Source of the DNA: CAZCPB01 sp044223975
GTDB lineage: Bacteria; Planctomycetota; Phycisphaerae; Phycisphaerales; UBA1924
DNA length: 29,407 bases
Direction: 5' to 3'
Assembly (NCBI GenBank): GCA_044223975.1
Contig: JBGALI010000032.1
Span: 1 to 29,407 of the forward strand
The translations under genes and the position numbers were made by a program. Positions within the stretch are counted from its first letter, which is position 1. The number at the start of each line of letters is the position of its first letter. Positions 6,404 through 14,390 of this stretch are shown here, in pieces. Below the pieces are notes generated by a model, which had not been told where the DNA came from, made no database searches, and saw nothing but the letters and a program-made list of their open reading frames with translations.

Positions 6404-9172
6404 TCAGTTCTTCTCGGCCATCAGCGCCGCCTGGGCCGCGGCGAGGCGGGCGATGGGGACGCGGAAGGGGGAGCAGGAGACGTAGTCGAGGCCGATCTTG
6501 TGGCAGAAGTGGACGGACTTGGGGTCGCCGCCGTGCTCGCCGCAGATGCCGACCTTGAGGTCGCCCTTGACGCCGCGGCCCTTCTTCACCGCCATCTCGA
6601 CGAGCTGGCCGACGCCGGTCTGGTCGAGCGAGACGAAGGGATCGCCGGGGAGGAGCTCCTTGCCGAGGTAGTCGGGGAGGAAGCTGTTGATGTCGTCGCG
6701 GGAGAAGCCGAAGGTCATCTGGGTGAGGTCGTTGGTGCCGAAGCTGAAGAAGTCGGCGTCCTGGGCGATCTCGTCGGCGGTGAGGGCGGCGCGGGGGACC
6801 TCGATCATGGTGCCGATCTTGATGTCCAGGCGCGGCTTGTACTCCTGCTCGGCCTTGACGGCGGCGATGGTCTCCTCGACTTCCTTGCGGAGGTGCGTGA
6901 GCTCCTTGCGGGTCCCGACGAGCGGGATCATGATCTCGGGGATGGCGCGGATGTTGGAGCGGAGGCAGTCGATGGTGGCCTCGACGATGGCCCGCACCTG
7001 CATGCGCAGGATCTCGGGGTAGGTGACGCAGAGGCGGCAGCCGCGGTGCCCGAGCATCGGGTTCTGCTCGTGGAGCTGGCTGACGCGGCTCTTGACCTTC
7101 TCGAGGGTGACGCCGGTGGCCTGGGCCATTTCCTTCTGGCTCTTCTCGTCCTGCGGCAGGAACTCGTGCAGGGGCGGGTCGATCAGGCGGATGGTGACGG
7201 GCAGGCCCTTCATGGCCTTGAAGATGCCCATGAAGTCGTCGCGCTGGAAGGGCAGGAGCTTGTCGAGGGCGGCGACGCGCTTCTCGACGGTCTCGGCGAG
7301 GATCATCTCGCGCATCGCCTTGATGCGGACGCCCTCGAAGAACATGTGCTCGGTGCGGGTCAGGCCGATGCCTTCGGCGCCGAACTCGCGGGCGCGGATG
7401 GCGTCGGCGGGGGTGTCGGCGTTGGTGCGGACGCCGATGGTCCGGTAGCGGTCGGCCCACTTCATGACGGTGGCAAAGTCGCCGGAGAGCTTGGGCTCGA
7501 CGGTCGGGAGCGAGCCCTTGATGACCTCGCCGGTCGTGCCGTCGATCGAGATGACGGTATCGCGGGTGAGAGTCTGGCCCTTAACCTTCACGGTGCCGGC
7601 CTGAGCGTTGATCTCAAGCTCGCCGGCGCCGGCGACGCAGCACTTGCCCCAGCCGCGGGCGACGACGGCCGCGTGGCTGGTCATGCCGCCGGTGGAGGTG
7701 AGAATGCCGGCGGCCGAGTGCATGCCCTCGACGTCCTCGGGGCTGGTTTCCTTGCGGACCAGGATCACCTTCTCGCCGGCGTGGGCACGCTTGACGGCCT
7801 CTTCGGCGGTAAAGGCGAGCTTGCCGACGGCGGCGCCCGGCGAGGCGGGGAGGCCCTTGGCGAGCACGTCGCCGTTGGTGGCGGCGAGCTTGCGCTTGGC
7901 GGGGTCGAAGCTGGGGAGCAGGAGCTGGGTGAGGTCACCGGCGGGGATGCGCAGGACGGCCCGCTTCTCGTCGATGAGCTTTTCCTTGACCATGTCGCAG
8001 GCGATCTTGACCGCGGCCTGGCCGGTGCGCTTGCCCGTGCGGGTCTGGAGCATGTAGAGCGTGCCGCGCTCGATGGTGAACTCGATGTCCTGCATTTCCT
8101 TGTAGTGCTTCTCGAGCTTGGCCTTGATCTTCAGGAGCTCCTGGTAGACCGCCTTGTTCCACTTGGGCATCTCGTCGACGTGCTGGGGCGTGCGGATGCC
8201 GGCGACGACGTCCTCGCCCTGGGCGTTGATGAGGAACTCGCCGTAGAACTCGTTGTCCCCGGTGGCGGGGTTGCGCGTGAACGCGACGCCGGTGCCGGAG
8301 TCATCGCCCATGTTGCCGAAGACCATGGCCTGGACGTTCACCGCGGTGCCCGCGAGGCCCTGGATGCCCGCGAGGCGGCGGTAGGAGATGGCCCGCTCGC
8401 CGTTCCAACTCTTGAAGACGGCCTCGATGGCCAGCTCGAGCTGCTTGAAGGGGTTCTGGGGGAAGACCTCGCCGACGTAGCGCTGATAGACGGCCTTGTA
8501 CGCCTCGACGAGGTCGACCATGCCCTGCTCGGGCACGTCGGTGTCGCTCGCGGCCTTGTACTTGGTCTTGATCTTGTTGAAGGCCTCTTCGAAGTGGTGG
8601 TGGTCGACGCCCATCACGACGTCGCCGAACATGTTGATGAGGCGGCGGTAGGCGTCGTAGGCGAAGCGGCGGTTCTTGGTGACTTTCGCCTGCCCGTCAG
8701 CCGCGGCGTCGGTGAGGCCGAGGTTGAGGATCGTGTCCATCATGCCCGGCATCGAGACGGCGGCGCCCGAGCGGACGGAGACGAGCAGGGGGTTGTCGGT
8801 CGAGCCGAACTTCTTGCCGGTCTCCGACTCGAGAAGGGCGATGTTCTTGTTGACCTCGTTCATGAGGCCGTAGGGGGACTGCTGGCCGGCCTTGTAGTAA
8901 GCGGCGCAGGTCTCGGTGGTGATGGTGAAGCCCGCGGGGACCGGGAGGCCGATCGAGGTCATGTCGGCGAGGTTGGCGCCCTTGCCGCCCAGGAGCGCCT
9001 TCATGGTGGCGTCGCCCTCGGTGCGGGTCTGGCCGAAGTAGTACACCATCTTGCCGGGGCGTCCGGAGGCCGGAGAGCCGTTGCTCTTGACGGGCTTCTT
9101 GCCGGGGCGGGGTGCATCGAGCAGGGCGGTGCCGGAGGCGGCGGACTTCCTGGGGGTCGCGGTCTTGGACAT
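6404..9172 (-). CDS. ppdK: Pyruvate, phosphate dikinase
   Basis: A 922-residue cytoplasmic enzyme interconverting pyruvate, ATP and phosphate with phosphoenolpyruvate, AMP and pyrophosphate, linking glycolysis and gluconeogenesis. The N-terminal ATP-grasp domain holds GGKGANLADM (62-71). The swivelling phosphohistidine domain holds GGMTSHAAVVARG with catalytic H500 and T498. The C-terminal TIM barrel shows GHRGCRLCVTYPE (708-720), FGTNDLTQMTFGFSRDD (811-827) and GICGEHGG with C877. The first 40 residues are a Lys/Pro/Ser/Ala-rich extension absent from most homologues. The start is the ATG at 9172, with AGGAA eight bases upstream; the open frame to 9268 gives a poor extra N-terminus. The gene is transcribed alone, ends in a strong terminator, and diverges from pabB. 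Confidence 0.97.
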   Translation of the reverse strand: MSKTATPRKSAASGTALLDAPRPGKKPVKSNGSPASGRPGKMVYYFGQTRTEGDATMKALLGGKGANLADMTSIGLPVPAGFTITTETCAAYYKAGQQSPYGLMNEVNKNIALLESETGKKFGSTDNPLLVSVRSGAAVSMPGMMDTILNLGLTDAAADGQAKVTKNRRFAYDAYRRLINMFGDVVMGVDHHHFEEAFNKIKTKYKAASDTDVPEQGMVDLVEAYKAVYQRYVGEVFPQNPFKQLELAIEAVFKSWNGERAISYRRLAGIQGLAGTAVNVQAMVFGNMGDDSGTGVAFTRNPATGDNEFYGEFLINAQGEDVVAGIRTPQHVDEMPKWNKAVYQELLKIKAKLEKHYKEMQDIEFTIERGTLYMLQTRTGKRTGQAAVKIACDMVKEKLIDEKRAVLRIPAGDLTQLLLPSFDPAKRKLAATNGDVLAKGLPASPGAAVGKLAFTAEEAVKRAHAGEKVILVRKETSPEDVEGMHSAAGILTSTGGMTSHAAVVARGWGKCCVAGAGELEINAQAGTVKVKGQTLTRDTVISIDGTTGEVIKGSLPTVEPKLSGDFATVMKWADRYRTIGVRTNADTPADAIRAREFGAEGIGLTRTEHMFFEGVRIKAMREMILAETVEKRVAALDKLLPFQRDDFMGIFKAMKGLPVTIRLIDPPLHEFLPQDEKSQKEMAQATGVTLEKVKSRVSQLHEQNPMLGHRGCRLCVTYPEILRMQVRAIVEATIDCLRSNIRAIPEIMIPLVGTRKELTHLRKEVEETIAAVKAEQEYKPRLDIKIGTMIEVPRAALTADEIAQDADFFSFGTNDLTQMTFGFSRDDINSFLPDYLGKELLPGDPFVSLDQTGVGQLVEMAVKKGRGVKGDLKVGICGEHGGDPKSVHFCHKIGLDYVSCSPFRVPIARLAAAQAALMAEKN

Positions 9173-9449
9173 CGTGTTGCTTCCTATGAGATCCGACGGA
9201 GATCGTTCGCGGGCGCACAACGAGGCGGCTCGCACGGGCAGGGGTCCGGCCCTTGCAAGCCAAGACACACGTCGGTGCGGCGTTCGTTCGTGAGCGCCCC
9301 GCGCACGGCGCGATCGGGACCGGAAACAATAGCGCGTTGCGCTGAAATCGGCGAGTTTTCAGGGTCCTCGGCGGGCTCGATTTACTACTATCGCGCCCGC
9401 ATTCCCCGGGAAAACAGCCTTGGGAGACCGCCAGGCCCGGAGTGCCCGC
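9173..9449. promoter_or_regulatory. Divergent intergenic region between ppdK and pabB
   Basis: This 277-base space must carry promoters for both directions. Visible structure includes the dyad AGCGC-GTT-GCGCT (9331-9343), overlapped by CTGAAA (9342-9347) and TTTCAG (9357-9362). An AT-richer patch, TTTACTACTAT, near 9380-9390 could hold a -10 element toward pabB. No gene is evident. Confidence 0.4.
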
Positions 9450-10874
9450 GTGCCGCCCATTCGCCTTGATTTCGACGCCAGCCCCGGCAATGTCCTTGGA
9501 GCGTGGCCGGCGGAATGGCCGCTGGCGGCATTGTGGTCCGGGGATCATTCCTCATCTTCGCGGTGGACCATCCTGGCGCGGCCCTTGGCGGTCGCTCGTG
9601 GCACAGGTTCTCCGGGGGAGCTCGTCCCGCCCGGCCGCACGGCCGTGGTGACAGGACCCGGCCCGGACGACCCGCCGTTCTGCGGCGGATGGATCGGGTA
9701 CGTGTCGTACGACCTGGGCGCAGTGCTCGAGCCCCGGGCGCGAGGGATAAGGAGTGCGTGCACGACGAGCGCGGCGTGGCCGCTGGTCGAGTGGCAGCGT
9801 TGTGATGAAGCGCTCGTGCACGACGGGGCGAGCGGGCGATGGTGGAGTGTCGGCGGACTGCGACCGCCCGTGGCGTCCCGCGGTTCCGGTGCGGCGGCGT
9901 TTTCGCTCTCTGCCCTGCGGTCGCGTTCGGGCGAGGCGAGGTACGTGCGAGACGTCGCGCGGGTGCTGGAGTACATCCGGGCCGGGGATGTGTACCAAGT
10001 GAATCTGGCGCACGAGCTGACGGGCGAATTCTCGGGCTCGGCGCGGGCTCTCTTTGGCGAGCTTGCCGCGAGGTCGCGTCCGTGGTTCGGCGCATACCTC
10101 GAGTCGGCCGACGAGCGCACGCGCCGTGCGATGCTGTCGCTGAGCCCGGAGCTGTTCCTCGACTTCGACCCGGCGACGCGGCGCGTGCTCACGCGGCCGA
10201 TGAAGGGGACACGGCCGGGCGGCGCGAGCGCTCAGGAACTGGACGCGTCTCCCAAGGACCGGGCCGAGCTGAACATGATCGTCGACCTGATGCGGAATGA
10301 CCTGGGGCGGGTGTGCAACTTCGGGTCGGTGCGCGTCGAGACGGCGCGGGCGATCGAGCGGCACGGCGGCGCGGCGGGCGTAATCCAGGCGACGGGCTCG
10401 GTGTCGGGGACGCTGCGGGCGGAGCTCGGCGTTGATGACCTGCTGCGGGCCACGTTCCCCGGTGGCTCGGTCACCGGGGCGCCGAAGATCCGGGCCATGC
10501 AGATCATCGACGAGCTGGAGCCGACGGCGCGCGGGCCGTACTGCGGGAGTGTCGGTTTCGTGAGCGACTGCGGGCGGGCGGCGTTCAACATCGCGATCCG
10601 GACGGCGCTGGTTGAAGAGCCGCAAGTCGCGGTGCGTACGACACCGGGCGTTTTCGATCGCGCGGTGCTGCGTTACAGCGTGGGGGCGGGGATCGTGGCC
10701 GACAGCGATCCGGCGAGCGAGTGGCAGGAGACGATGGACAAGGCGGGGTTTCTGGCGTCGATGGCCGGCGATACGCTCCCAGGGCGGGGGCTTTCAGCCC
10801 CCGCATTTCCTGAACCGCGGGGCCTGAAAGGCCCCTCCGCGGTGCGGCCCTGCACAATCGAACGGAAAGAATGA
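9450..10874 (+). CDS. pabB: Aminodeoxychorismate synthase component I (PabB)
   Basis: This 474-residue chorismate-binding enzyme makes 4-amino-4-deoxychorismate, the precursor of p-aminobenzoate for folate. Key motifs are GDVYQVNLA, RPMKGTRPGG, a KD-x-x-E-x-x-MIVDLMRND block, FPGGSVTGAPK (336-346), and GPYCGSVG followed by NIAIRT. The Lys in PMKGT (K252) is the residue that separates PabB from anthranilate synthase TrpE, which has Ala there. The GTG at 9450 is preferred because GGAG lies seven bases upstream; a TTG at 9420 would add ten residues. No glutamine amidotransferase partner (PabA) is in the window. The last 30 or so residues are encoded by two palindromic repeats and look non-native. 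The Nudix gene begins seven bases after the stop. Confidence 0.85.
   Translation: MPPIRLDFDASPGNVLGAWPAEWPLAALWSGDHSSSSRWTILARPLAVARGTGSPGELVPPGRTAVVTGPGPDDPPFCGGWIGYVSYDLGAVLEPRARGIRSACTTSAAWPLVEWQRCDEALVHDGASGRWWSVGGLRPPVASRGSGAAAFSLSALRSRSGEARYVRDVARVLEYIRAGDVYQVNLAHELTGEFSGSARALFGELAARSRPWFGAYLESADERTRRAMLSLSPELFLDFDPATRRVLTRPMKGTRPGGASAQELDASPKDRAELNMIVDLMRNDLGRVCNFGSVRVETARAIERHGGAAGVIQATGSVSGTLRAELGVDDLLRATFPGGSVTGAPKIRAMQIIDELEPTARGPYCGSVGFVSDCGRAAFNIAIRTALVEEPQVAVRTTPGVFDRAVLRYSVGAGIVADSDPASEWQETMDKAGFLASMAGDTLPGRGLSAPAFPEPRGLKGPSAVRPCTIERKE
10784..10842. repeat. Two palindromes inside the 3' end of pabB
   Basis: First stem: GCGGGGGCT (10784-10792) / AGCCCCCGC (10796-10804), loop TTC. 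Second stem: GGGGCCT (10819-10825) / AGGCCCC (10829-10835), loop GAA, extended by CCGC / GCGG across a TCC bulge. The loops are reverse complements of each other, as in inverted REP pairs. The unit is read through as the pabB C-terminus. Confidence 0.7.
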
Positions 10875-10880
10875 TCACCG

Positions 10881-11366
10881 ATGGTGCGCGTTCGCACGGA
10901 CATCATCGACGCGTACATCTTCCGGCGCAGCGCGCGGCGGGTTGAGATGCTCCAGCTCCGGCGCACCACCTCGCCGCTCGAAGGAACCTGGCAGCCGGTG
11001 ATGGGGCACGTGCGGCGCACGGAGACGGCGGTGAAGTGCCTGTGGCGCGAGCTGCGGGAGGAGACGGGCTTGACGCGGCGTTCGCCGGGGTTCGTGCGCG
11101 CTTGGGCGTTGAGCCAGGTGCACCCGTACTACCTGGCGGACCTGGACGCGATCGTCATGAGCCCGTGCTTTGCGGTGGAGGTATCGGGCGGGTGGGTGCC
11201 GCGCTTGAACGCCGAGCACGACGACACGCGGTGGGTGGACGCACGCCGACCGGAGCGGTCGTTCATGTGGCCGGGGCAGATTCTGGCGGTGCGGGAGTTG
11301 GCCGCTTCGCTGCTCGGACGCGGCTCGCTGCAACGCGCGGCCCTCGCACTCCGGACTCTGCGTTGA
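10881..11366 (+). CDS. Nudix hydrolase, possible dihydroneopterin triphosphate pyrophosphatase
   Basis: A 161-residue Nudix protein with an intact box: G42, E48, then REL-REETGL at 56-64, matching G-x5-E-x7-REU-x-EE-x-GU. Nudix enzymes cleave nucleoside diphosphates linked to another group, using Mg2+ bound by the box glutamates. The pattern MLQLRR ... GTWQPVMGHV and the late PGQILAVREL helix recall NudB, which converts dihydroneopterin triphosphate in folate synthesis. The gene directly follows pabB with seven bases between, probably in one operon, which fits that role. The NudB assignment is inference; another nucleotide-sanitising Nudix function is possible. It converges on the GT2 gene, with 35 bases between stops and no clear terminator. 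Confidence 0.82.
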   Translation: MVRVRTDIIDAYIFRRSARRVEMLQLRRTTSPLEGTWQPVMGHVRRTETAVKCLWRELREETGLTRRSPGFVRAWALSQVHPYYLADLDAIVMSPCFAVEVSGGWVPRLNAEHDDTRWVDARRPERSFMWPGQILAVRELAASLLGRGSLQRAALALRTLR

Positions 11367-11401
11367 CCCGACTCCGGAACCCGGACGCTTTCGATTCATC
11401 T

Positions 11402-12616
11402 TCACGCGGCGCGGCAACCTGCGATCGTTGGCGCATCGCTTCTGGCCGCGGCGGTCGATCGCTCCGCGGCGCGGGTCCACGGCGCGATGACGCGGCGGGT
11501 ACTCGCGGCTGTCTGCTCGAGCGCATCGAGCATCGGACCGGGCGACAGGGTCGCGATGACGAGGGCCTCGGCGCTCTGCTCGGGCACCTCGCGCACGCCG
11601 AGCTCTCCGAGCACGCGGCGGACGCACCAGGCGTTCTTGCCCTGGTGGACGAGCGCGGCAGAGCGGAAGGGGTTCTCCTGCCAGGCCGCGTGCAGCGCCT
11701 CGCGGGCGTGGGCGAGGCCGGTGAAGCGGTCAAAGAGAGCGGGCGGCATGGGGGTGCGCTTCTGGGCCCGAACGGTGCGGCGGAGTTCGGACAGGCCCTG
11801 CGCGAAGCCGGCGATCGCGTGTTCCTTGGTGGCGATCGTGCGGTACCTGGTCCGGATCTCGCGGAGTTCGTTGTGGCGGCACTCTTCGGGTGCGTAGCGC
11901 TGCATCACCCAGCCGTTGTTGCGGACCAGGCGGGCGCAGATCAGGTTCATGTCGCGGCCGGACTCGACCTTGTGGTGGGCGACGCGGAACGAGGGCTCGA
12001 AAGCGATACGGAAGCCCGCGAGCAGCATCCGGGCGGCGAGGTCGTACTCCTCGGCGTAGTAGTTGAACGTGGGGTCGTAGCCGTTGAGGTTGAGGAACAG
12101 GGCGCGACGGATCGCGACGCCGCAGCCGACGAAGACCTCGGGCAGGCCGCCGGATTCACGCCGGGCGTGCCGCGGCAGGAAAATGTCGGCGGAAACCGCG
12201 GCGACGTCGGGGCCCTGCGCCGCCAATCGCGGGATGAACGCGAGGTCGAGCGGGTGCGAATCGTCGTCGAGCATGACGATCCAGGCGCTGCGGGGGCTGC
12301 ACTCGCGGGCGCCGGCGTTGCGTGCCGCGGCGCCGAGGTTTTCGTTCATGCGGAGCACGCGCACCGGCACGCCCGAGGCGAGGTGATCGCCCGTGCGCAA
12401 GGGCTGGCGCGAGTCGTTGTCGACGATGATGACTTCGGCGTCGTGGGCGCCGAGGGCGGCGATGGCGTGGAGCGTCTGTTCGAGGCGCTCGGGGCGGTCG
12501 CGGGTTGGGATGATGTAGGAAATCAAAGGAAACGGACCGGAGAACTCTGAGGCTTCGAATGGCTTGAAGTTCAAATCGGGGGAAGTGCGGTGACTGTGAA
12601 GACAGCTCAGAACCAA
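11402..12616 (-). CDS. Glycosyltransferase family 2 with unknown C-terminal region
   Basis: A protein of up to 404 residues. The GT-A fold begins at LISYIIPTRDRPERLEQTL (about 31-49) and has VIIVDNDS (nucleotide-binding strand), the metal-binding VMLDDDSHPLDL, and NYYAEEYDLAARM as the likely acceptor/base region. The enzyme should use a nucleotide sugar at the cytoplasmic face of the membrane. After about residue 235, roughly 165 residues are not part of the GT2 core and include the strand-like EALVIATLSPGPM. The start is uncertain: TTG at 12616 lacks a Shine-Dalgarno, and a second TTG at 12574 is equally weak. It lies 56 bases downstream of the HldE-like gene on the same strand, with a palindromic repeat between, so it may share that transcript. 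Confidence 0.8.
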   Translation of the reverse strand: MVLSCLHSHRTSPDLNFKPFEASEFSGPFPLISYIIPTRDRPERLEQTLHAIAALGAHDAEVIIVDNDSRQPLRTGDHLASGVPVRVLRMNENLGAAARNAGARECSPRSAWIVMLDDDSHPLDLAFIPRLAAQGPDVAAVSADIFLPRHARRESGGLPEVFVGCGVAIRRALFLNLNGYDPTFNYYAEEYDLAARMLLAGFRIAFEPSFRVAHHKVESGRDMNLICARLVRNNGWVMQRYAPEECRHNELREIRTRYRTIATKEHAIAGFAQGLSELRRTVRAQKRTPMPPALFDRFTGLAHAREALHAAWQENPFRSAALVHQGKNAWCVRRVLGELGVREVPEQSAEALVIATLSPGPMLDALEQTAASTRRVIAPWTRAAERSTAAARSDAPTIAGCRAA

Positions 12617-12633
12617 GAAGTAGAAGGGGAAGA

Positions 12634-12656
12634 GGCAGGTGGGACACCTGCCCCAC
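12634..12656. repeat. Nested palindromic repeat in the HldE-GT2 gap
   Basis: GGCAGGTG (12634-12641) pairs with CACCTGCC (12645-12652). An overlapping alternative dyad joins GTGGGA-type and CCCAC segments reaching 12656. On the minus strand the stem is followed by a pyrimidine-rich stretch, so it may attenuate transcription from hldE into the GT2 gene. Similar GTGGGGCAGGTG-type elements are dispersed in some planctomycetes, from memory. Confidence 0.5.
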
Positions 12657-12672
12657 TAGGCCAAGTAGAGAA

Positions 12673-14313
12673 TCAGGACGCGCGGAGGGCGGGGGTGCGC
12701 GTTTCGATCAGTTCGCTGGGGGCGTAGACCAGGTGAGCCGCGTGCACGCGCGAGACCATCTGGCGGAGGTCGGTGGTCGAGATGGGGATGTTGCCCAGGC
12801 GCTGCACCTGCGAGCCGGCGGCACAGGCGCCCAGGAACGCGCCCTGGAGGATCGAGCCGCCCGCGGCAAGGGCCAGGGTCGCGGCCGCGAGGAGCGAATC
12901 ACCGCAGCCCAAGGGGTCGACGGCGAGCGGGCAGAGGGCCGGGACGTGCTCGGCGCTCAGGCGGGTCTGCCAGGCGCCCGCGGCGGCGCCGTGCTCATCG
13001 CCTTCGGCAAGGCGGTCGAAGGCGATGAGGCCGTCGGCGCCCATGGTGACGATGGCGCTGCGGGTGTTGGTTTCCTTGAGCAGGTTCCACGCGACAAGGG
13101 AGAGGCCTTCGCCGTAGAGGCGCTGGCTGTCGCGAAGCTCGGCCTCGCTGGGGCACACCAGGTCCATGCCGCGCATGGATCGAAGGTTGCTGCGCCTGCC
13201 GCTGACATCGCCGGAGAGGACACCCACGCGGGGGCGCAGGCCCTTGCAGAGGGCCGCGAGCACGGTCGGGGTCATCATGCCCAGGCCGAAGTCGGCGATG
13301 ATTGCGGCGTGGCAGCCGGCGTCGACGGCGCCGTCCTGGGCGATGTCGACCAGGCGCTGCTGCTGCGCGGCATCGAGAACCGTGGGCTCGACGAGGTCGA
13401 GCTTCATGACCTTCTGGGCGCCGACGAGGAATCGCTGCTTCTCGGGGATGGGGGCGCTGACGGGGATGGCACGCAGCTCGATGCCCTGGGCGAGCATGCG
13501 GCGGCGGAGGGCCTCGCCGTCCTCATCCTTGGGGAGAGCGGTGACCAGGACGGGGCGGGCGCCCATCGCGGCAAGGTGCCGCGCGATGATGGCGGCGCCG
13601 CCGTCGTACTGGCGGCGCTCCAGGGGCCGGAGCGTCATGATCGGGCTTTCGCCGGCGACCTCGGGGCGGTCGCACATGACGTAGGTGTCGAGGATGGTCT
13701 CCCCCACCACCAGCACCCGCAGGCCGGCGAAGGCCGAGACGAGGTTGCCCAGCGCGGCAGGCTGGAGGTCGGGCTCGCGCGTTAGCTGGCTCAGGCGCTT
13801 GTGGAACGGGTCGGCGGACTGCTCCATCGCGGCGATGAGGGCGGTTGAGCTGAAGACGACCTCGCCCGACGAGAAAACAACACGCCCGCCGGCGCGCTCG
13901 ACGATGTCGCGCTCAGCGCGAAAGCGAGGGTCGCTGTTGGTCTCGTACTCGCGGCCCTTGACGTACACGTCCGGCTTGACCTCGGCGAGCAGGTCGGCGG
14001 CGGTCGGGCGGGGTTCGACGTAGACCCAGTCGACGAAGTCGAGGGCGGCGAGGTTTTCGGCGCGGAGTTCCTGCGGTATCAGGGGGCGGCCGGTGCCCTT
14101 GCTGATCAGCGAGTCGCCGGTGATCGACACCAGAAGGATGTCGCCCTGGGACTTGGCGTGGCGGAGGTGGCGGATGTGGCCGGGGTGGACGATGTCGAAG
14201 CAGCCGTGGCACTGGACGACGCGGCGACCGGCGGCGCGGGCGGCGGCGCGGAGCGCGAGCAGCCGGTCCTTGGTCAGCATTTTCTGTGAGGAAGGGTCGG
14301 ATTCGGGGGTCAT
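12673..14313 (-). CDS. hldE: HldE-like ADP-heptose synthesis enzyme with reversed domain order
   Basis: A 546-residue fusion. The N-terminal half is a cytidylyltransferase-fold domain with GCFDIVHPGHIRHLRHAK (37-54) and VKGREY (118-123), matching the adenylyltransferase part of HldE/RfaE. The C-terminal half, from about residue 197, is a PfkB-type sugar kinase with AGESPIM (220-226), RQYDGGAA (234-241) and VDPLGCGDSLLAAA (465-478, catalytic D472). Together they would phosphorylate D-glycero-D-manno-heptose 7-phosphate at C1 and then adenylate the 1-phosphate after an intervening phosphatase step. In E. coli HldE the kinase comes first; here it is second. The ATG at 14313 has GGAGG five bases upstream. 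The heptose product fits the WaaF gene at 74, but a related sugar is possible. Confidence 0.85.
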   Translation of the reverse strand: MTPESDPSSQKMLTKDRLLALRAAARAAGRRVVQCHGCFDIVHPGHIRHLRHAKSQGDILLVSITGDSLISKGTGRPLIPQELRAENLAALDFVDWVYVEPRPTAADLLAEVKPDVYVKGREYETNSDPRFRAERDIVERAGGRVVFSSGEVVFSSTALIAAMEQSADPFHKRLSQLTREPDLQPAALGNLVSAFAGLRVLVVGETILDTYVMCDRPEVAGESPIMTLRPLERRQYDGGAAIIARHLAAMGARPVLVTALPKDEDGEALRRRMLAQGIELRAIPVSAPIPEKQRFLVGAQKVMKLDLVEPTVLDAAQQQRLVDIAQDGAVDAGCHAAIIADFGLGMMTPTVLAALCKGLRPRVGVLSGDVSGRRSNLRSMRGMDLVCPSEAELRDSQRLYGEGLSLVAWNLLKETNTRSAIVTMGADGLIAFDRLAEGDEHGAAAGAWQTRLSAEHVPALCPLAVDPLGCGDSLLAAATLALAAGGSILQGAFLGACAAGSQVQRLGNIPISTTDLRQMVSRVHAAHLVYAPSELIETRTPALRAS

Positions 14314-14337
14314 GCTCGCCTCCGGGAAGGGCTCCCT

Positions 14338-14384
14338 GTTATCGGCGGAAAATCGGCGGGGGTCTGAGCGGCAGTGCCGATAAC
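14338..14384. promoter_or_regulatory. Perfect inverted repeat in the divergent hldE / CgeB-like gap
   Basis: GTTATCGGC (14338-14346) and GCCGATAAC (14376-14384) are exact reverse complements separated by 29 bases. They flank the middle of the 77-base gap between two divergent genes. Each arm contains GATAAC reading outward, so it could be a -10 box for its own gene or one half of a shared operator. The left arm is 25 bases from the hldE start, the right arm only 7 bases from the GTG at 14391. Confidence 0.5.
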
Positions 14385-14390
14385 TGACGC

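Noticed and set aside
6353..9469. A 1038-codon open frame antisense to ppdK
   Set aside because: Its product is a Gly/Ala/Val/Asp/Glu/Leu-rich mirror of the ppdK codons with no recognisable domain. Long antisense frames are expected at this GC content.
9450..10874. Anthranilate synthase component I (TrpE) instead of PabB
   Set aside because: The PMKGT motif carries Lys, as in PabB; TrpE has Ala at that place.
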